NCBI GenBank assembly: GCA_013823625.1
Contig: PNMM01000003.1
Location: 186,001 to 250,000 of the forward strand
Reading direction: 5' to 3'
Length of the DNA: 64,000 nucleotides
Source: Microbacterium sp.
GTDB lineage: Bacteria; Actinomycetota; Actinomycetes; Actinomycetales; Microbacteriaceae
The notes under the pieces were generated by a model. It ran no database searches, was not told where the DNA came from, and was given only the letters and a program-made list of their open reading frames with translations. Shown here piece by piece: positions 1-9,900 of this stretch; the stretch's first letter is position 1; each line of letters starts with the position of its first letter. The position numbers and the translations under genes were made by a program.

Positions 1-538
1 CGTCAACGACATTCTCACGATGCGGGGCGGCACGACCGTCGAGGTCATGAACACCGACGCCGAGGGGCGCCTCGTCATGGCTGACGGCATGGTGCTCGCG
101 AGCGAAGAGAACCCCGACGCGATCATCGATGTCGCCACGCTCACGGGCGCAGCGATCGTGTCGCTCGGTCGCCGCACGGTTGGCGTCATGGGTGACACCG
201 ACCTCGTGCACGAGATCGTCGCCGCGGGCGAGCAGACGGGCGAGCCGCACTGGCACATGCCGCTGCCCGAAGAGTTGCGGTCACAACTCGACTCGCGCTT
301 CGCCGACATGACGAACCTCAAGCCGGGTAACCGCGACGGCGGCATGCTTGTCGCGGGCATCTTCTTGCGCGAGTTCGTCGGAAAGCGAGCTGACGGCTCG
401 TCGATTCCGTGGGCGCACCTCGACATCGCGGGCGCGGCCGTCAACGAAGGCCCGGCCTACGGCTACCTCGACGCCGGAGCCACGGGCGTCTCGGTGCGCA
501 CGCTGCTGGCCGCAATCGAGTCGCGCTTCGTCGCGTAG
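1..538 (+). CDS. pepA: Leucyl aminopeptidase (M17 family), C-terminal part
   Basis: The reading frame enters from outside the window (codons in phase from base 2) and ends at TAG 538, so only the C-terminal catalytic part of about 178 residues is present. It carries the M17 signature NTDAEGRL at about 63-86, where Asp and Glu bind the two metal ions and Arg is catalytic, followed by the ATLTGA and NLKPGNRDGG segments typical of the family. The enzyme removes N-terminal residues from peptides in the cytoplasm. It ends in a strong hairpin shared with the convergent MFS gene. The family assignment is secure; the start is unseen. Confidence 0.95.
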   Translation, partial: VNDILTMRGGTTVEVMNTDAEGRLVMADGMVLASEENPDAIIDVATLTGAAIVSLGRRTVGVMGDTDLVHEIVAAGEQTGEPHWHMPLPEELRSQLDSRFADMTNLKPGNRDGGMLVAGIFLREFVGKRADGSSIPWAHLDIAGAAVNEGPAYGYLDAGATGVSVRTLLAAIESRFVA

Positions 539-572
539 TCGGCCAGCCTCGGCAAGCGTCGAAGAGGCATGC

Positions 573-613
573 ACGACGAGGGCCCCGGTGCTGTGCACCG
601 GGGCCCTCGTCGT
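573..613. terminator. Bidirectional hairpin terminator
   Basis: A perfect 19-bp stem (573-591 with 595-613) closes a TGT loop between the convergent pepA and MFS genes. There is no T-tract, as is common in GC-rich actinobacteria. The outer arm ACGACGAG/CTCGTCGT recurs in another terminator at 50597-50638. Confidence 0.8.
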
Positions 614-621
614 TGAGCTTG

Positions 622-2250
622 CTAGCTCTTCTTCTCGTCTGACTCGGGGTACCCGACGTAGAGGTCGTCTTTCTGGAAGCCGGGCATGCGTCGTGCGGGC
701 ACGATCGCGAGCGCAGCGAGCCCACCGAGCACGAGCATCGTGGTGCGCAGAGCGTCGAGGCGCGACTGCGTGAACTGATCGACCGCGTAGGCGATCTGCT
801 CGTCGGTCGCGTCAGTGCGGTCGGTGAGCACTTGCTCGAGTTGGGCGTTCGTGAAGAAGTTCACGTTGTCGAAGTTGATCTGCTCGACGATTTCGGGCGT
901 GAAAACCTCCGAGTCGTTCGCCGCCGCGTAGGCCCCTGACGTCAGCAGGCCGACCGCGAACGCCGAGGCGACCGCAATGCCCGCGCTACCCGAGAGATTG
1001 TGGGTCAAGCCGCGAATCGCGCCGACGTCGCCCGCGTTCTCCTTCGGCGCCGATGTCAGCAACGAGTTGAACACGAGCGCGACAACGCAGCCCTGCGCGA
1101 GGCCGAGCACGATGAGGCCGATGACGACCGAGAGCTGGCCCCAGTCATTCGCGATCGTGAACGACAGCCACACGAGCGCGATCGTGACAACGGTCATGCT
1201 CACGCTCGCAATGGTGCGCGGTGCGAAACGCCCATAAAGCCGAGCGACCAGGGTGTTCGCAACGAAAATCGAGATCGTGTACGGAATCACGGCAAACGAC
1301 ACTTGGATGCCCACGAAGCCCTGAACGACCTGCATGTAGAGCGGCATCAAAAAGCTCACGGCGGTTCCGACGAAAAGCATGAGCCCCATGACGGTGACGG
1401 TGGCGCGCTCGCTCGGGTCGCGCACGATGTCGAGGTTGACGAGCGGAACCTGTTGGGCCGCCATGCGCTTGCGGGTGCGGCTAATGAAGAGCTGCGCGAA
1501 GATCACCGCAACCACGAACAGGAAAGGCACGATCGAGAAGTTGCCGATCGAGATCGGAGCGTTCGAGGTCGCCGTCAGCAGACCCCAGTCGTTCATCACG
1601 CTCATGCCGAAGCTCAGCAGAATGATCGACGTCGCGGCGAGAACACCGCCGGTCCAGTCAACGATCAGGTTCTTCTGTGCCGGCACGGGCTTGAGCAAGA
1701 AGCTCAGCGCGAAGTTGATAAGTCCGATCGAGGCGAGGAGCACGAACGACCAGCGCCAGCCGATCGTTGAGGCGAACTGGCCGGCGATGAGGAGTGAGAC
1801 GACCTGAGCGAGCGGGATGCTCGCGGCAAAGTATCCGATCGCCGATGCTTGCTGCTTGCCCTGGAAGCTCGCCGCAATGATGATCGTCAACGCCGGAAGG
1901 GTGATGGCGTTCGACGCACCCGTGATCGACTGCGCGATGAACAGCACCGAGCCGTCTTGCGCCGTCGCAATGAGAATCGCGGCGAGGGCCGGAATGATCA
2001 CGCCGATGCGGAAGGCAAGCACGGGGCCGATCTTCGCGGTGATCTTGGCGCCCAGCAGCAAGAACGCCGAGACCGCAAAGGTGCTCGCCGTGTTGGCGAG
2101 ACCCACGGTCGTCGGTGAGATGCCGAGGTCTTCTGTGATGCCCGTGATCGACACGTTCCACGCGTTGAAGGCGAGCTGCACTTGAGCCAACATGACGACG
2201 AACAGTGGCAACCACGACGATCTGGTTTCGACGACGGAACCTGCGGACAT
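622..2250 (-). CDS. MFS transporter, DHA2-like
   Basis: A 542-residue very hydrophobic protein with about 14 predicted membrane segments, which fits the DHA2 (14-TMS) drug:H+ antiporter group rather than 12-TMS MFS families. The N-terminal half reads like an MFS repeat (GLANTASTFAVSAFLLLGAKI, then an arginine-bounded loop), and a charged cytoplasmic tail ends in SDEKKS. ATG at 2250 is preceded by GGAGG at a suitable distance. It is probably a drug or metabolite exporter in the cytoplasmic membrane; the substrate cannot be read from the sequence. It is monocistronic, 107 bp downstream of the giant membrane gene on the same strand. Confidence 0.85.
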   Translation of the reverse strand: MSAGSVVETRSSWLPLFVVMLAQVQLAFNAWNVSITGITEDLGISPTTVGLANTASTFAVSAFLLLGAKITAKIGPVLAFRIGVIIPALAAILIATAQDGSVLFIAQSITGASNAITLPALTIIIAASFQGKQQASAIGYFAASIPLAQVVSLLIAGQFASTIGWRWSFVLLASIGLINFALSFLLKPVPAQKNLIVDWTGGVLAATSIILLSFGMSVMNDWGLLTATSNAPISIGNFSIVPFLFVVAVIFAQLFISRTRKRMAAQQVPLVNLDIVRDPSERATVTVMGLMLFVGTAVSFLMPLYMQVVQGFVGIQVSFAVIPYTISIFVANTLVARLYGRFAPRTIASVSMTVVTIALVWLSFTIANDWGQLSVVIGLIVLGLAQGCVVALVFNSLLTSAPKENAGDVGAIRGLTHNLSGSAGIAVASAFAVGLLTSGAYAAANDSEVFTPEIVEQINFDNVNFFTNAQLEQVLTDRTDATDEQIAYAVDQFTQSRLDALRTTMLVLGGLAALAIVPARRMPGFQKDDLYVGYPESDEKKS

Positions 2251-2357
2251 GGGGTGGACCTCCGGCTCGGGCCCGCGCGATTGCGAGCGCTGATTCCGCC
2301 ATCTTGCCCCACTCCGCGCCGCTTAGCGAGAGTCGACCCGCCCTCAGCGCTGTGCGC

Positions 2358-5300
2358 CTAACGCAAGTCTCGCAATCGCGCCGTCGGCTCACCCCCGTCG
2401 CCCGCCCGACGCTCTGAGCCGACGGCAATCACGAGCAGCACGATACCCACGACCGCGAGTGTGATCCACCACGGCATGGCTTCGATTCCGCGCCCGATCT
2501 GCACCGAGAAGGCCAGCACGTTTTCGACCGGCAAGATGATCATGCCGAGCACGAACGGTGCCGCGAGGCGCCAGCGCACGCCGACGAGAATCGCCACGAG
2601 CGCGAAGGCCATGACGAGCACGGCACGCCAGGTCTGCGGGTCGGTCGCGGTGGCAAGCATCGACGCAACACCAGTACGACAATGCCGGGGCTCAGCAACG
2701 CCCACGATCCCCTGCGGCCCACGGGCCAGTGGTGCAGGGGGGCGGATGCTGCGCTGGGCCCGCGCACGAAGGTGATAACTCCGGCGAGCAGCAGCATGGC
2801 CCCGAGTGGCACCGAGAACGCCTCGACGCGCACAAACTCGCGCGAACTCCATGCGACGATCGCGGTGACGAGGGCGAGAGCGAACAGCACCCACGCGCGC
2901 GGCAAAGCGGTCGCATGAGATCTCTCGCGCCACACCGCCACGACCATCGTGATGAGAAGCGCCAGACCAACAAGGCTGATCACCCAGACGGGGAGCGGGT
3001 CGACCTCGATCGCCGAGCAGGCCGCGACCACGAGAGCCGTGATGGCGGGCACGAGCGCCCACCGGCGCTGATCCGGCGTCGCGTCGCGAGCGAGCAGAAG
3101 CCCCGCGATGGCAGCGGGCACGGCACCCGCCAGGGCGAGCGCGAGCGCCAGAGCGATGGGAGCGAGGGTGACGGTGGACGGAGCATCCACCACATCCAGA
3201 CCGATTCCGAAGCGTGTGCCCTGCGCCGCGCCGGCCATGCTCGCGACGATCGCTGCTCCCAGGGTTGCTGCGCGCAGCGGGGAAAGTCGGCCCGCCACAC
3301 CCGGTCGCCCGGTCGCGAGTAGTGCCCCGACCACCGTGAGTCCGGCCGCCGTACTGAGCAGGGCGATCGTGCGTGCGGGCGAGGGGTCGTCGCCGGCGGC
3401 GATGAGTCCGAGCACGGGCAGGATCGCGCCGAGCAGGCCCGCGCCGTACAGGCCAGCTCGTGGTCGACCCCGTGCCGTGAGTACGGTTGCCACGGCAACG
3501 ACGGCGAGTGCCGGCGGAAGCAAGTGAGCTTCGGGCGAGGTGACGCCGAGCACGAACCACCCGCACCACAGCGCGGCCGTGGCGATGATTCCCGACAGCC
3601 ACCAGTACGTCGAGATGCGTCGAACCGCTGCAGCGGCGCCCGCGCCGAGCGCGAGCAGTGCGAGCACGAGGGTCGTGATCTCCAGACCAGCGGCATCCCG
3701 CGTGATTGAGAGCATGATGGCGATCGCCGCGGTCAGCCACGTCGTCACCTCGAGGGCCAGCACGACGGTGTTCGCGTCGTTGTCGTCGAGGCCTCGGGCT
3801 CGCAGCGCGGCCTCGAGCCGCGAGAGCACCGGCAAGGTGCCGGCAACAACAGCGGCGATCACCGGCAGCACGAAGGGCGAACCGCTCGATTCGAGCGCGA
3901 CCGCACCGAGGTTGACGATCACCACCGCGATCGACGGCACGATCGCGGCGGCCGCAAGCGCGCGCACGGCTGCGCTCAGGGCTCGACGGTGGGTCAGCAT
4001 GACACTCACCGCGAGAACGATGAGCGTCGAGGTCGAGAGCATGACCCAGGCCGTGCGCTCAACGAGCACAAGGCCCACCGCCATCAGGGCGGGTACCACG
4101 GCGACGATGAGCAGCGTCATCCAATAGTCGGTGCTCACGCGGCTGATGAGCGTGGCCGCGACGGCCACGAGCAGGCCGGCCGTCGCGGTGATGCTCACGA
4201 GCCCGACGAACTCGATTCCGGTGAGCGAGAGAGCGCTCGCCAGAATCACCAGGGCATACGCCGAGCCGACGGCGAGGTGCGCCGGGCGGAAGACGCGCGG
4301 CACGGTCATCGCCAGCGCCACGAGGGCGGCGAGAACGGCGGGCGCAAGCGTCACCGCGAGACCAACCGAGCCCGACGAGCCCCACGAGAGCGATGCCGCG
4401 ATGACGAGGGCCGCGTGCGCCGCGATCACAATCGGCACCCGGTCGGCGGTGGAGGCACGGCGGCCAAGTGGGGTTGCGGTGAAGACAATGGATGCTGCGC
4501 CCACGAGCACGATCGCCGCAATTGCGCGCGCCACGCCGTCGACCTGCACGAGCCCCGTGGCTCCGACGCCCGCGAAGCCCAGCACCCAGAAGGCAGCCGC
4601 TCGGCTCGCAATGCTCGCGGCCGTGGGTCGACCGGCCCGGGCGCGGATGACCCGCGCGTGACTGGCCAGCACGGCGCTGACCACCAGCAACCCGAGCACT
4701 GCGGCCAGGCCGGCGGCTGCCGTGCTCGCGTCGACGGCCACTCGCTCAGCGTTGACGAGAGCAATGAGCGCGACGAGCCCGGCGAGAGACGCTGCGGGGA
4801 GCACGCTCACGACGACCACACTCATTGCACCGGCGAGCACGGTGCTGCGGCGCACAGAACGCTTCGACGTCGTGAGTGCCGTGAGACCGATCAATCCGAC
4901 TCCCGCGGCGAGCGGAACGATCACCACGAACGCGTACTCACCGCCGAGGGGCGCGGTATCAAGCGCAAACGTCGCGAGCACGAGGGCGAGCGCAACGCTT
5001 AGCCCGGCGACACCGCTGAACAGTGCACGCAGCGCGTGTCGGGCCGAGCGACCCACCACGGCGCCCACGCCCAACGCCGCGGCGCTCAACGCGAGCCAGC
5101 GCGGGTCGCCCACGGGCGGCAGGTCAAGCGCGAGCCAGACCAAGAGCGTGAGGGCGATGAGCTGCACGACAACGAGCAGCGCACGTTCGACGCGCACGTC
5201 CACCCCCCGACGACGCTCGAGCACCCTCGCCGCCTCGATGAGAGCCAGTGCCGCCGCCGCTGAGCCGAGAGGCCCCCACAGCGGAATCGATGCGTCGGTG

Positions 5301-6019
5301 AGCGCGGCGCTCGCGAGCAGCGGAACGAGGGGGAGGGCGAGGGTGCCGGAGAGCATCCACGACCGAATGCGCGTGCGCAGCCCAAGTGTGAGCGCGAGCG
5401 AACCGCCCACGAGTGCCCCGATCGTCGCGCCCGCCCACGGGTTAGCGCCCGCGGGCGCGAGCTCGCCGAGTGCTGCGGCCGAGAGCGCGACAAAGATGAC
5501 GCCGAGGGCCGCGACGCACTCCGCCGAGACGCGCAGGGCGCGGCGCATGAGCACGGGGGCTCCCGCCACAAAGAGCACGGCGGCACCGCCGAGCACGGCC
5601 GCGCGGGCGATCGGGTCGGTCAGGTCGGGGTTGAGAAATGTAAAGACGAGGGCGGCCGTCGCCAAGAGCCCGGCGCCGGCAACGGCGAGCACCGATTGCA
5701 GCGTGGTGCTCGCGCGCGCGGGAGCTACTTGCGTTGGGGGTGCAACCGCGGGCGGGGCGGCAACCACGGCGGCCCGGTACGGCTCGACCGCTTGCTTCGG
5801 GATGCTCGCGACAACCTTCTCGAGGGTTGTCAGTGCGGCTGCCGCTGCCGTCGCGGCTGTCCAGACGGCGACCCCGGTGTCGCCGCGAAGGTCAGCGCCG
5901 CACGTCGTGCAGAGTCCGTCGCGCAGCGTTCGGCCACACACCGGGCAGCGCGTTGCGTCGCGTAACTGGTTGACGACTGCGGTGCTCCAGTGCGTCGAGC
6001 GCGTGATCGGCGTGCTCAT
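2358..6019 (-). pseudogene. Giant polytopic membrane protein (SCO7613-like), with a frameshift near its 3' end
   Basis: A frame of about 1117 codons from ATG 6019 is interrupted near 2668. In that frame the tail becomes an Arg/Pro/Cys-rich nonsense run, while the next frame continues with a natural hydrophobic tail (ASMLATATDPQTWRAVL...) and stops at TAG 2358. One missing base in the GTGTT|GCG context around 2665-2671 explains both, giving about 1220 residues in total. The N-terminus has a zinc ribbon (Cys25, Cys28, Cys37, Cys40: CPVC and CTTC) followed by some thirty membrane segments. This resembles the actinobacterial 'SCO7613 C-terminal domain' membrane proteins of unknown function. ATGA overlap with the upstream Cro/C1 gene indicates translational coupling. 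A real mutation and an assembly error cannot be distinguished here. Confidence 0.75.
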
Positions 6020-6237
6020 GCGTTGACCTCGTCGTCAGGGGCCCAGACCAAGATGTCGCCCGGTTGGCACTCGAGTACTCGACAAATCGCTTCCAGTGTG
6101 GAGAAGCGCACGGCCTTGGCGCGGCCGTTCTTGAGCACCGCCACGTTAGCCGGCGTGATATCGATCGCGGCGGCGAACTCGCCCACCGACATCTTCTTTT
6201 GCGCCAAAAGCACGTCGATATTGATGATGATGGGCAT
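6016..6237 (-). CDS. Small Cro/C1-family (XRE) regulator, YozG-like
   Basis: This 73-residue protein is almost entirely one helix-turn-helix domain: residues 16-45 (KMSVGEFAAAIDITPANVAVLKNGRAKAVR) contain the recognition helix, and the C-terminus has the LEAICRVLECQPGDIL segment common to small YozG-like repressors. ATG at 6237 overlaps the stop of the DUF2975 gene upstream (TGATG), and its own stop overlaps the start of the giant membrane gene (ATGA), so three genes are coupled. DUF2975-XRE pairs are widespread. The regulator probably binds the palindrome at 6722-6757 and controls its own operon; that is inference. Confidence 0.9.
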   Translation of the reverse strand: MPIIINIDVLLAQKKMSVGEFAAAIDITPANVAVLKNGRAKAVRFSTLEAICRVLECQPGDILVWAPDDEVNA

Positions 6238-6713
6238 CAGACCACCTCGGCCAAGTCGTTCTCGAGTTGTGTTGCTTTGCGCAAGAGCCCGCGCAGTACG
6301 ACCACGAGCAGCGCAAGCAAGCTGCCGACGACTACTCCGAGCACACCGAGCAGGGCAATCGACGGTGTTGCGGCCTGGGCGCTCGTGATGACGACGAGCG
6401 AACCGAGCACGACGACCGTCGCGATGACGATCGCCACGAGAATCACGTCGACGTACCAGAACGCGCGAGCGTTGAAGATTTCTCCTTCGCGGGTAAGCGT
6501 CAGCAGGCGCCACACGCACACGAGGGCGGCCTGCAGGCAGAGTACGAAGACCGCTGCGGCAATCACGCCTGGCCACAGCAAGTACGCGAGGGGTGGGATG
6601 CGGTCGGCCATTTGGCTAGCGATCGCCGGCACCACCGCTACTTGGCACAGCACCAAGAGGGCGAGAAGCACGGCGATGAGCGCTTTGAGCGAGACGATCG
6701 TGATCCGGTTCAT
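6237..6713 (-). CDS. DUF2975 family membrane protein
   Basis: A 158-residue protein from ATG 6713, preceded by AGGAAC. Four membrane segments lie at about residues 5-28, 45-70, 90-113 and 122-146, with the short motif LTREGEIFN in the loop between the second and third, characteristic of DUF2975. Such proteins are nearly always encoded next to a small Cro/C1 regulator, as here (TGATG overlap), and may inhibit or anchor it at the membrane. No enzymatic residues are visible. It is the first gene of a three-gene operon ending in the giant membrane protein. Confidence 0.85.
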   Translation of the reverse strand: MNRITIVSLKALIAVLLALLVLCQVAVVPAIASQMADRIPPLAYLLWPGVIAAAVFVLCLQAALVCVWRLLTLTREGEIFNARAFWYVDVILVAIVIATVVVLGSLVVITSAQAATPSIALLGVLGVVVGSLLALLVVVLRGLLRKATQLENDLAEVV

Positions 6714-6721
6714 CGCGTTCC

Positions 6722-6757
6722 TATCGTTTGTCGGGCGATATCTATCGACAAACGATA
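6722..6757. promoter_or_regulatory. Candidate operator of the DUF2975-XRE operon
   Basis: A perfect 12-bp inverted repeat, TATCGTTTGTCG (6722-6733) and CGACAAACGATA (6746-6757), separated by 12 bp containing GATATC. It begins 8 bp upstream of the DUF2975 start codon, covering the ribosome-binding-site border and probable promoter. Its size fits two turns of DNA bound by a dimeric Cro/C1 repressor. Confidence 0.7.
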
Positions 6758-6982
6758 CACGGTGCCGACGGTTGCCACGCCCGTCGACCAAAGTGGTCGC
6801 AGCGTTGCCCCCGTCGAGGGATGCCCAGATAGTGAGTCGGCCCCAGAAGAGGGGGGTGCTCTGAGCTTTCGCCCCGAGCCAAAACCTGGGAGTGTTTCTT
6901 TATAGCTTTGGCACCTCCCATGCCACTGGCGCTCTACCCGACTACCCATCGGGCGAGCATCAACCCGAATGAGAGATGTGCC

Positions 6983-9900
6983 ATGCCCTTTTCAGAGTCT
7001 TCGCAGCCTGTCGTACCCCGTCGCCGACGGTTCGCAGCGGCTTTGGCGGTTCTCGCGATGGTCGGCGCACTCTTCTCGCCGCTCGCCCAGGCGACCCCTG
7101 CCCGAGCGGCCACCGACTCGTTGAGTATCTCGATTCTTGAGTGGTCCCTCATGGGCCTCGACAGCAACAACGTGACCACGGGTCCCGACCAGTTTCCGAT
7201 CGGTGCGACCGTCTGCAACATCACGTCGACGCCCGTCACGAACGTCTCGGTCAACTGGATCTGGGACCAAACGAATGCCTTCGTCAACCTCGACGGTAGC
7301 GCGACCAAAACCATTGCAACGCTTGCGGCAAACTCTTGCCAAGAAGTGCGCTACACCGTCGAGATCACGAGAAACACGGCAGCGTGGGAGACGAGCCGTG
7401 ACTTCAGGATCACGGCATCGGCACCCGACGTCAATCTCGTGTCGACGCCAGCGGGTCGTGACATCTACGTCGACAAGATCCAGTCGCAGGCCCGTAACGA
7501 CTCCACGCTGAGCGGTCCGTCGACGGTCACTGTCGGCGACATTGTGACCTACACCCTCAACGGTGGAACGGCCACGCAGGGCTACAACCTGCTCATGGCC
7601 GGTCCGATTCTTGACGGCTCAATCTTCGACGTGATCTCGGTTCAGGCAACCTATGTCAAGCCTGTCGACCCCACCGTTCGAACGGTGTACTTCGCTGACG
7701 GCTGTGTGTGGGTGCCCAACGCAACCCGAGGCGCCTGCTCCCTGCCCAACAACCAGCGCGTAAACTACGGCGGCAACAACATCTCGGTCGTCGTTCAGGC
7801 TCGCGTCATCGGCACGGGAACGGGCGAGATTCAGGGTTTGATCTTCGACCTGTCGGGCGCCTCGTCGCACTACAACTCTGACCTGCCGATCATCACGGTC
7901 ACCTCGAGCAACCCGACCGGTTCGTTCTCGCTGCAGAAGCTCATCACCGACCCGTCGAACGCGGTTCCCGACGGTGAAGTCTTCACCGTTCGCTACAGCG
8001 TGAACGGTGCGCCTTCGGTGGCTGTGAACCTTGTTGCGGGTGCTACTCCGACGGTCATTTCTGGCCTGCCGACCGGTGCGACCGTGACGTTCACGGAAGA
8101 TGCGCCGTCGTTTGGTGGCGTGAACTGGGGCACTCCGGTCTTCTCGCCCGTCGGCGCCTCGATCACGATCGGTAACGGCACGACGCAGGCCGTCACGGTC
8201 TCGAACCCGTTCACCGTGCAGACAGGCTCGTTCTCGCTGCAGAAGTTTGTGAGCGACCCGGGCAATGTTGTGCCCGACGCCAACCCGTTCACTGTTCGCT
8301 ACAGCGTCAACGGAGGCGCGTCGACCGCCGTTCAGCTCATCGCGGGCGACTCGCCCGTTGTGATTTCAGGCATTCCCACCGGCGCAACCGTGACCTTCAC
8401 CGAGGATGCTCCGTCGTTTGGTGGCGTGAACTGGGGAACGCCGGTCTTCTCGCCCGTCGGCGCCTCGATCACGATTGGTAACGGCACGACGCAGGCCGTC
8501 ACGGTCTCCAACCCGTTCACGCTGCAGACGGGTTCGTTCTCGTTGCAGAAGCTCGTGACTGACCCGACAAACGCTGTCCCCGACGGTGAAGTCTTCACCG
8601 TTCGCTACAGCGTCAACGGTGGGGCGTCGACGGCCGTCAACCTGGTGGCCGGTGCTACTCCGACGGTGATCTCGGGCCTGCCGACGGGTGCGACCGTGAC
8701 GTTCACGGAAGATGCGCCGTCGTTTGGTGGCGTGAACTGGGGCACTCCGGTCTTCTCGCCCGTCGGCGCCTCGATCACGATCGGTAACGGCACGACGCAG
8801 GCCGTCACGGTCTCTAACCCGTTCAATCTGCAGACGGGTTCGTTCTCGTTGCAGAAGCTGATCACGGACCCGACCAACGCTGTTCCTGACGGTGAAGTCT
8901 TCACCGTTCGCTATAGCGTGAACGGTGCTCCTTCGGTGGCCGTGAACCTTGTTGCGGGTGCTACTCCGACAGTGATTTCGGGCATCCCAACCGGCGCAAC
9001 CGTGACCTTCACCGAGGATGCGCCGTCGTTCGGCGGCGTCAACTGGGGCACCCCGGTGTTCGACCCGGTGGGTGCGTCGATCACGATCGGTAACGGCACG
9101 ACGCAGGCCGTCACGGTTTCCAACCCCTTCACGCTGCAGACTGGCTCGTTCTCGCTCCAGAAGTTCGTCACCGACCCGGGCAACGTCGTTCCTGACGGTG
9201 AAGTCTTCACCGTTCGCTACAGCGTGAACGGTGCGCCATCGGTGGCCGTGAACCTTGTTGCGGGTGCTGTTCCGACGGTGATTTCGGGTATTCCGACGGG
9301 TGCGACGGTGACATTCGCCGAGGATGCGCCGTCGTTTGGTGGCGTGAACTGGGGCACTCCGGTGTTCAACCCGGTGAGTGCGTCGATCACGATCGGTAAC
9401 GGTACGACGCAGGCCATCACGGTCTCCAACCCCTTCACGCTGCAGACGGGTTCGTTCTCGTTGCAGAAGCTGATTACTGACCCGACGGATGCGGTTCCTG
9501 ACGCTCAGGTGTTCACCGTTCGATACAGCGTCAACGGTGCTCCTTCGGTGGCCGTGACGCTCGTGGCTGGTGCTGTTCCGACGGTGATTTCGGGTATTCC
9601 GACGGGTGCGACGGTGACGTTCACTGAGGATGCGCCGTCGTTTGGTGGCGTGAACTGGGGTACCCCGGTGTTTGACCCGGTGGGTGCGTCGATCACGATC
9701 GGTAACGGTACGACGCAGGCCGTCACGGTCTCCAACCCGTTCACGATCAAGACGGGCACGTTCTCGCTGCAGAAGTTGTTGTCGGGTTCGGGTGCTGGGT
9801 TGGTGCCGGATGGCACGATCTTTGAGGTTGAGTACTCCACGACGGGTCTGACGGGTCCGTGGACGACGGTTGAGCTGGACTCGGACGGCACGGTTGTTGA

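Noticed and set aside
2640-2700. Programmed ribosomal frameshift in the giant membrane gene
   Set aside because: No slippery heptamer or downstream pseudoknot is visible at GTGTTGCGTCG. A lost base is simpler.
6891-6982. Promoter and operator for the large surface protein gene around 6895-6945 (TATAGC box, GGGAG/CTCCC repeat)
   Set aside because: The elements are imperfect and no -35 box is seen, so this is too weak to annotate.
7916-9751. CRISPR array or satellite DNA
   Set aside because: The 306-bp units are in-frame protein repeats with no spacers; the reading frame runs through all of them.
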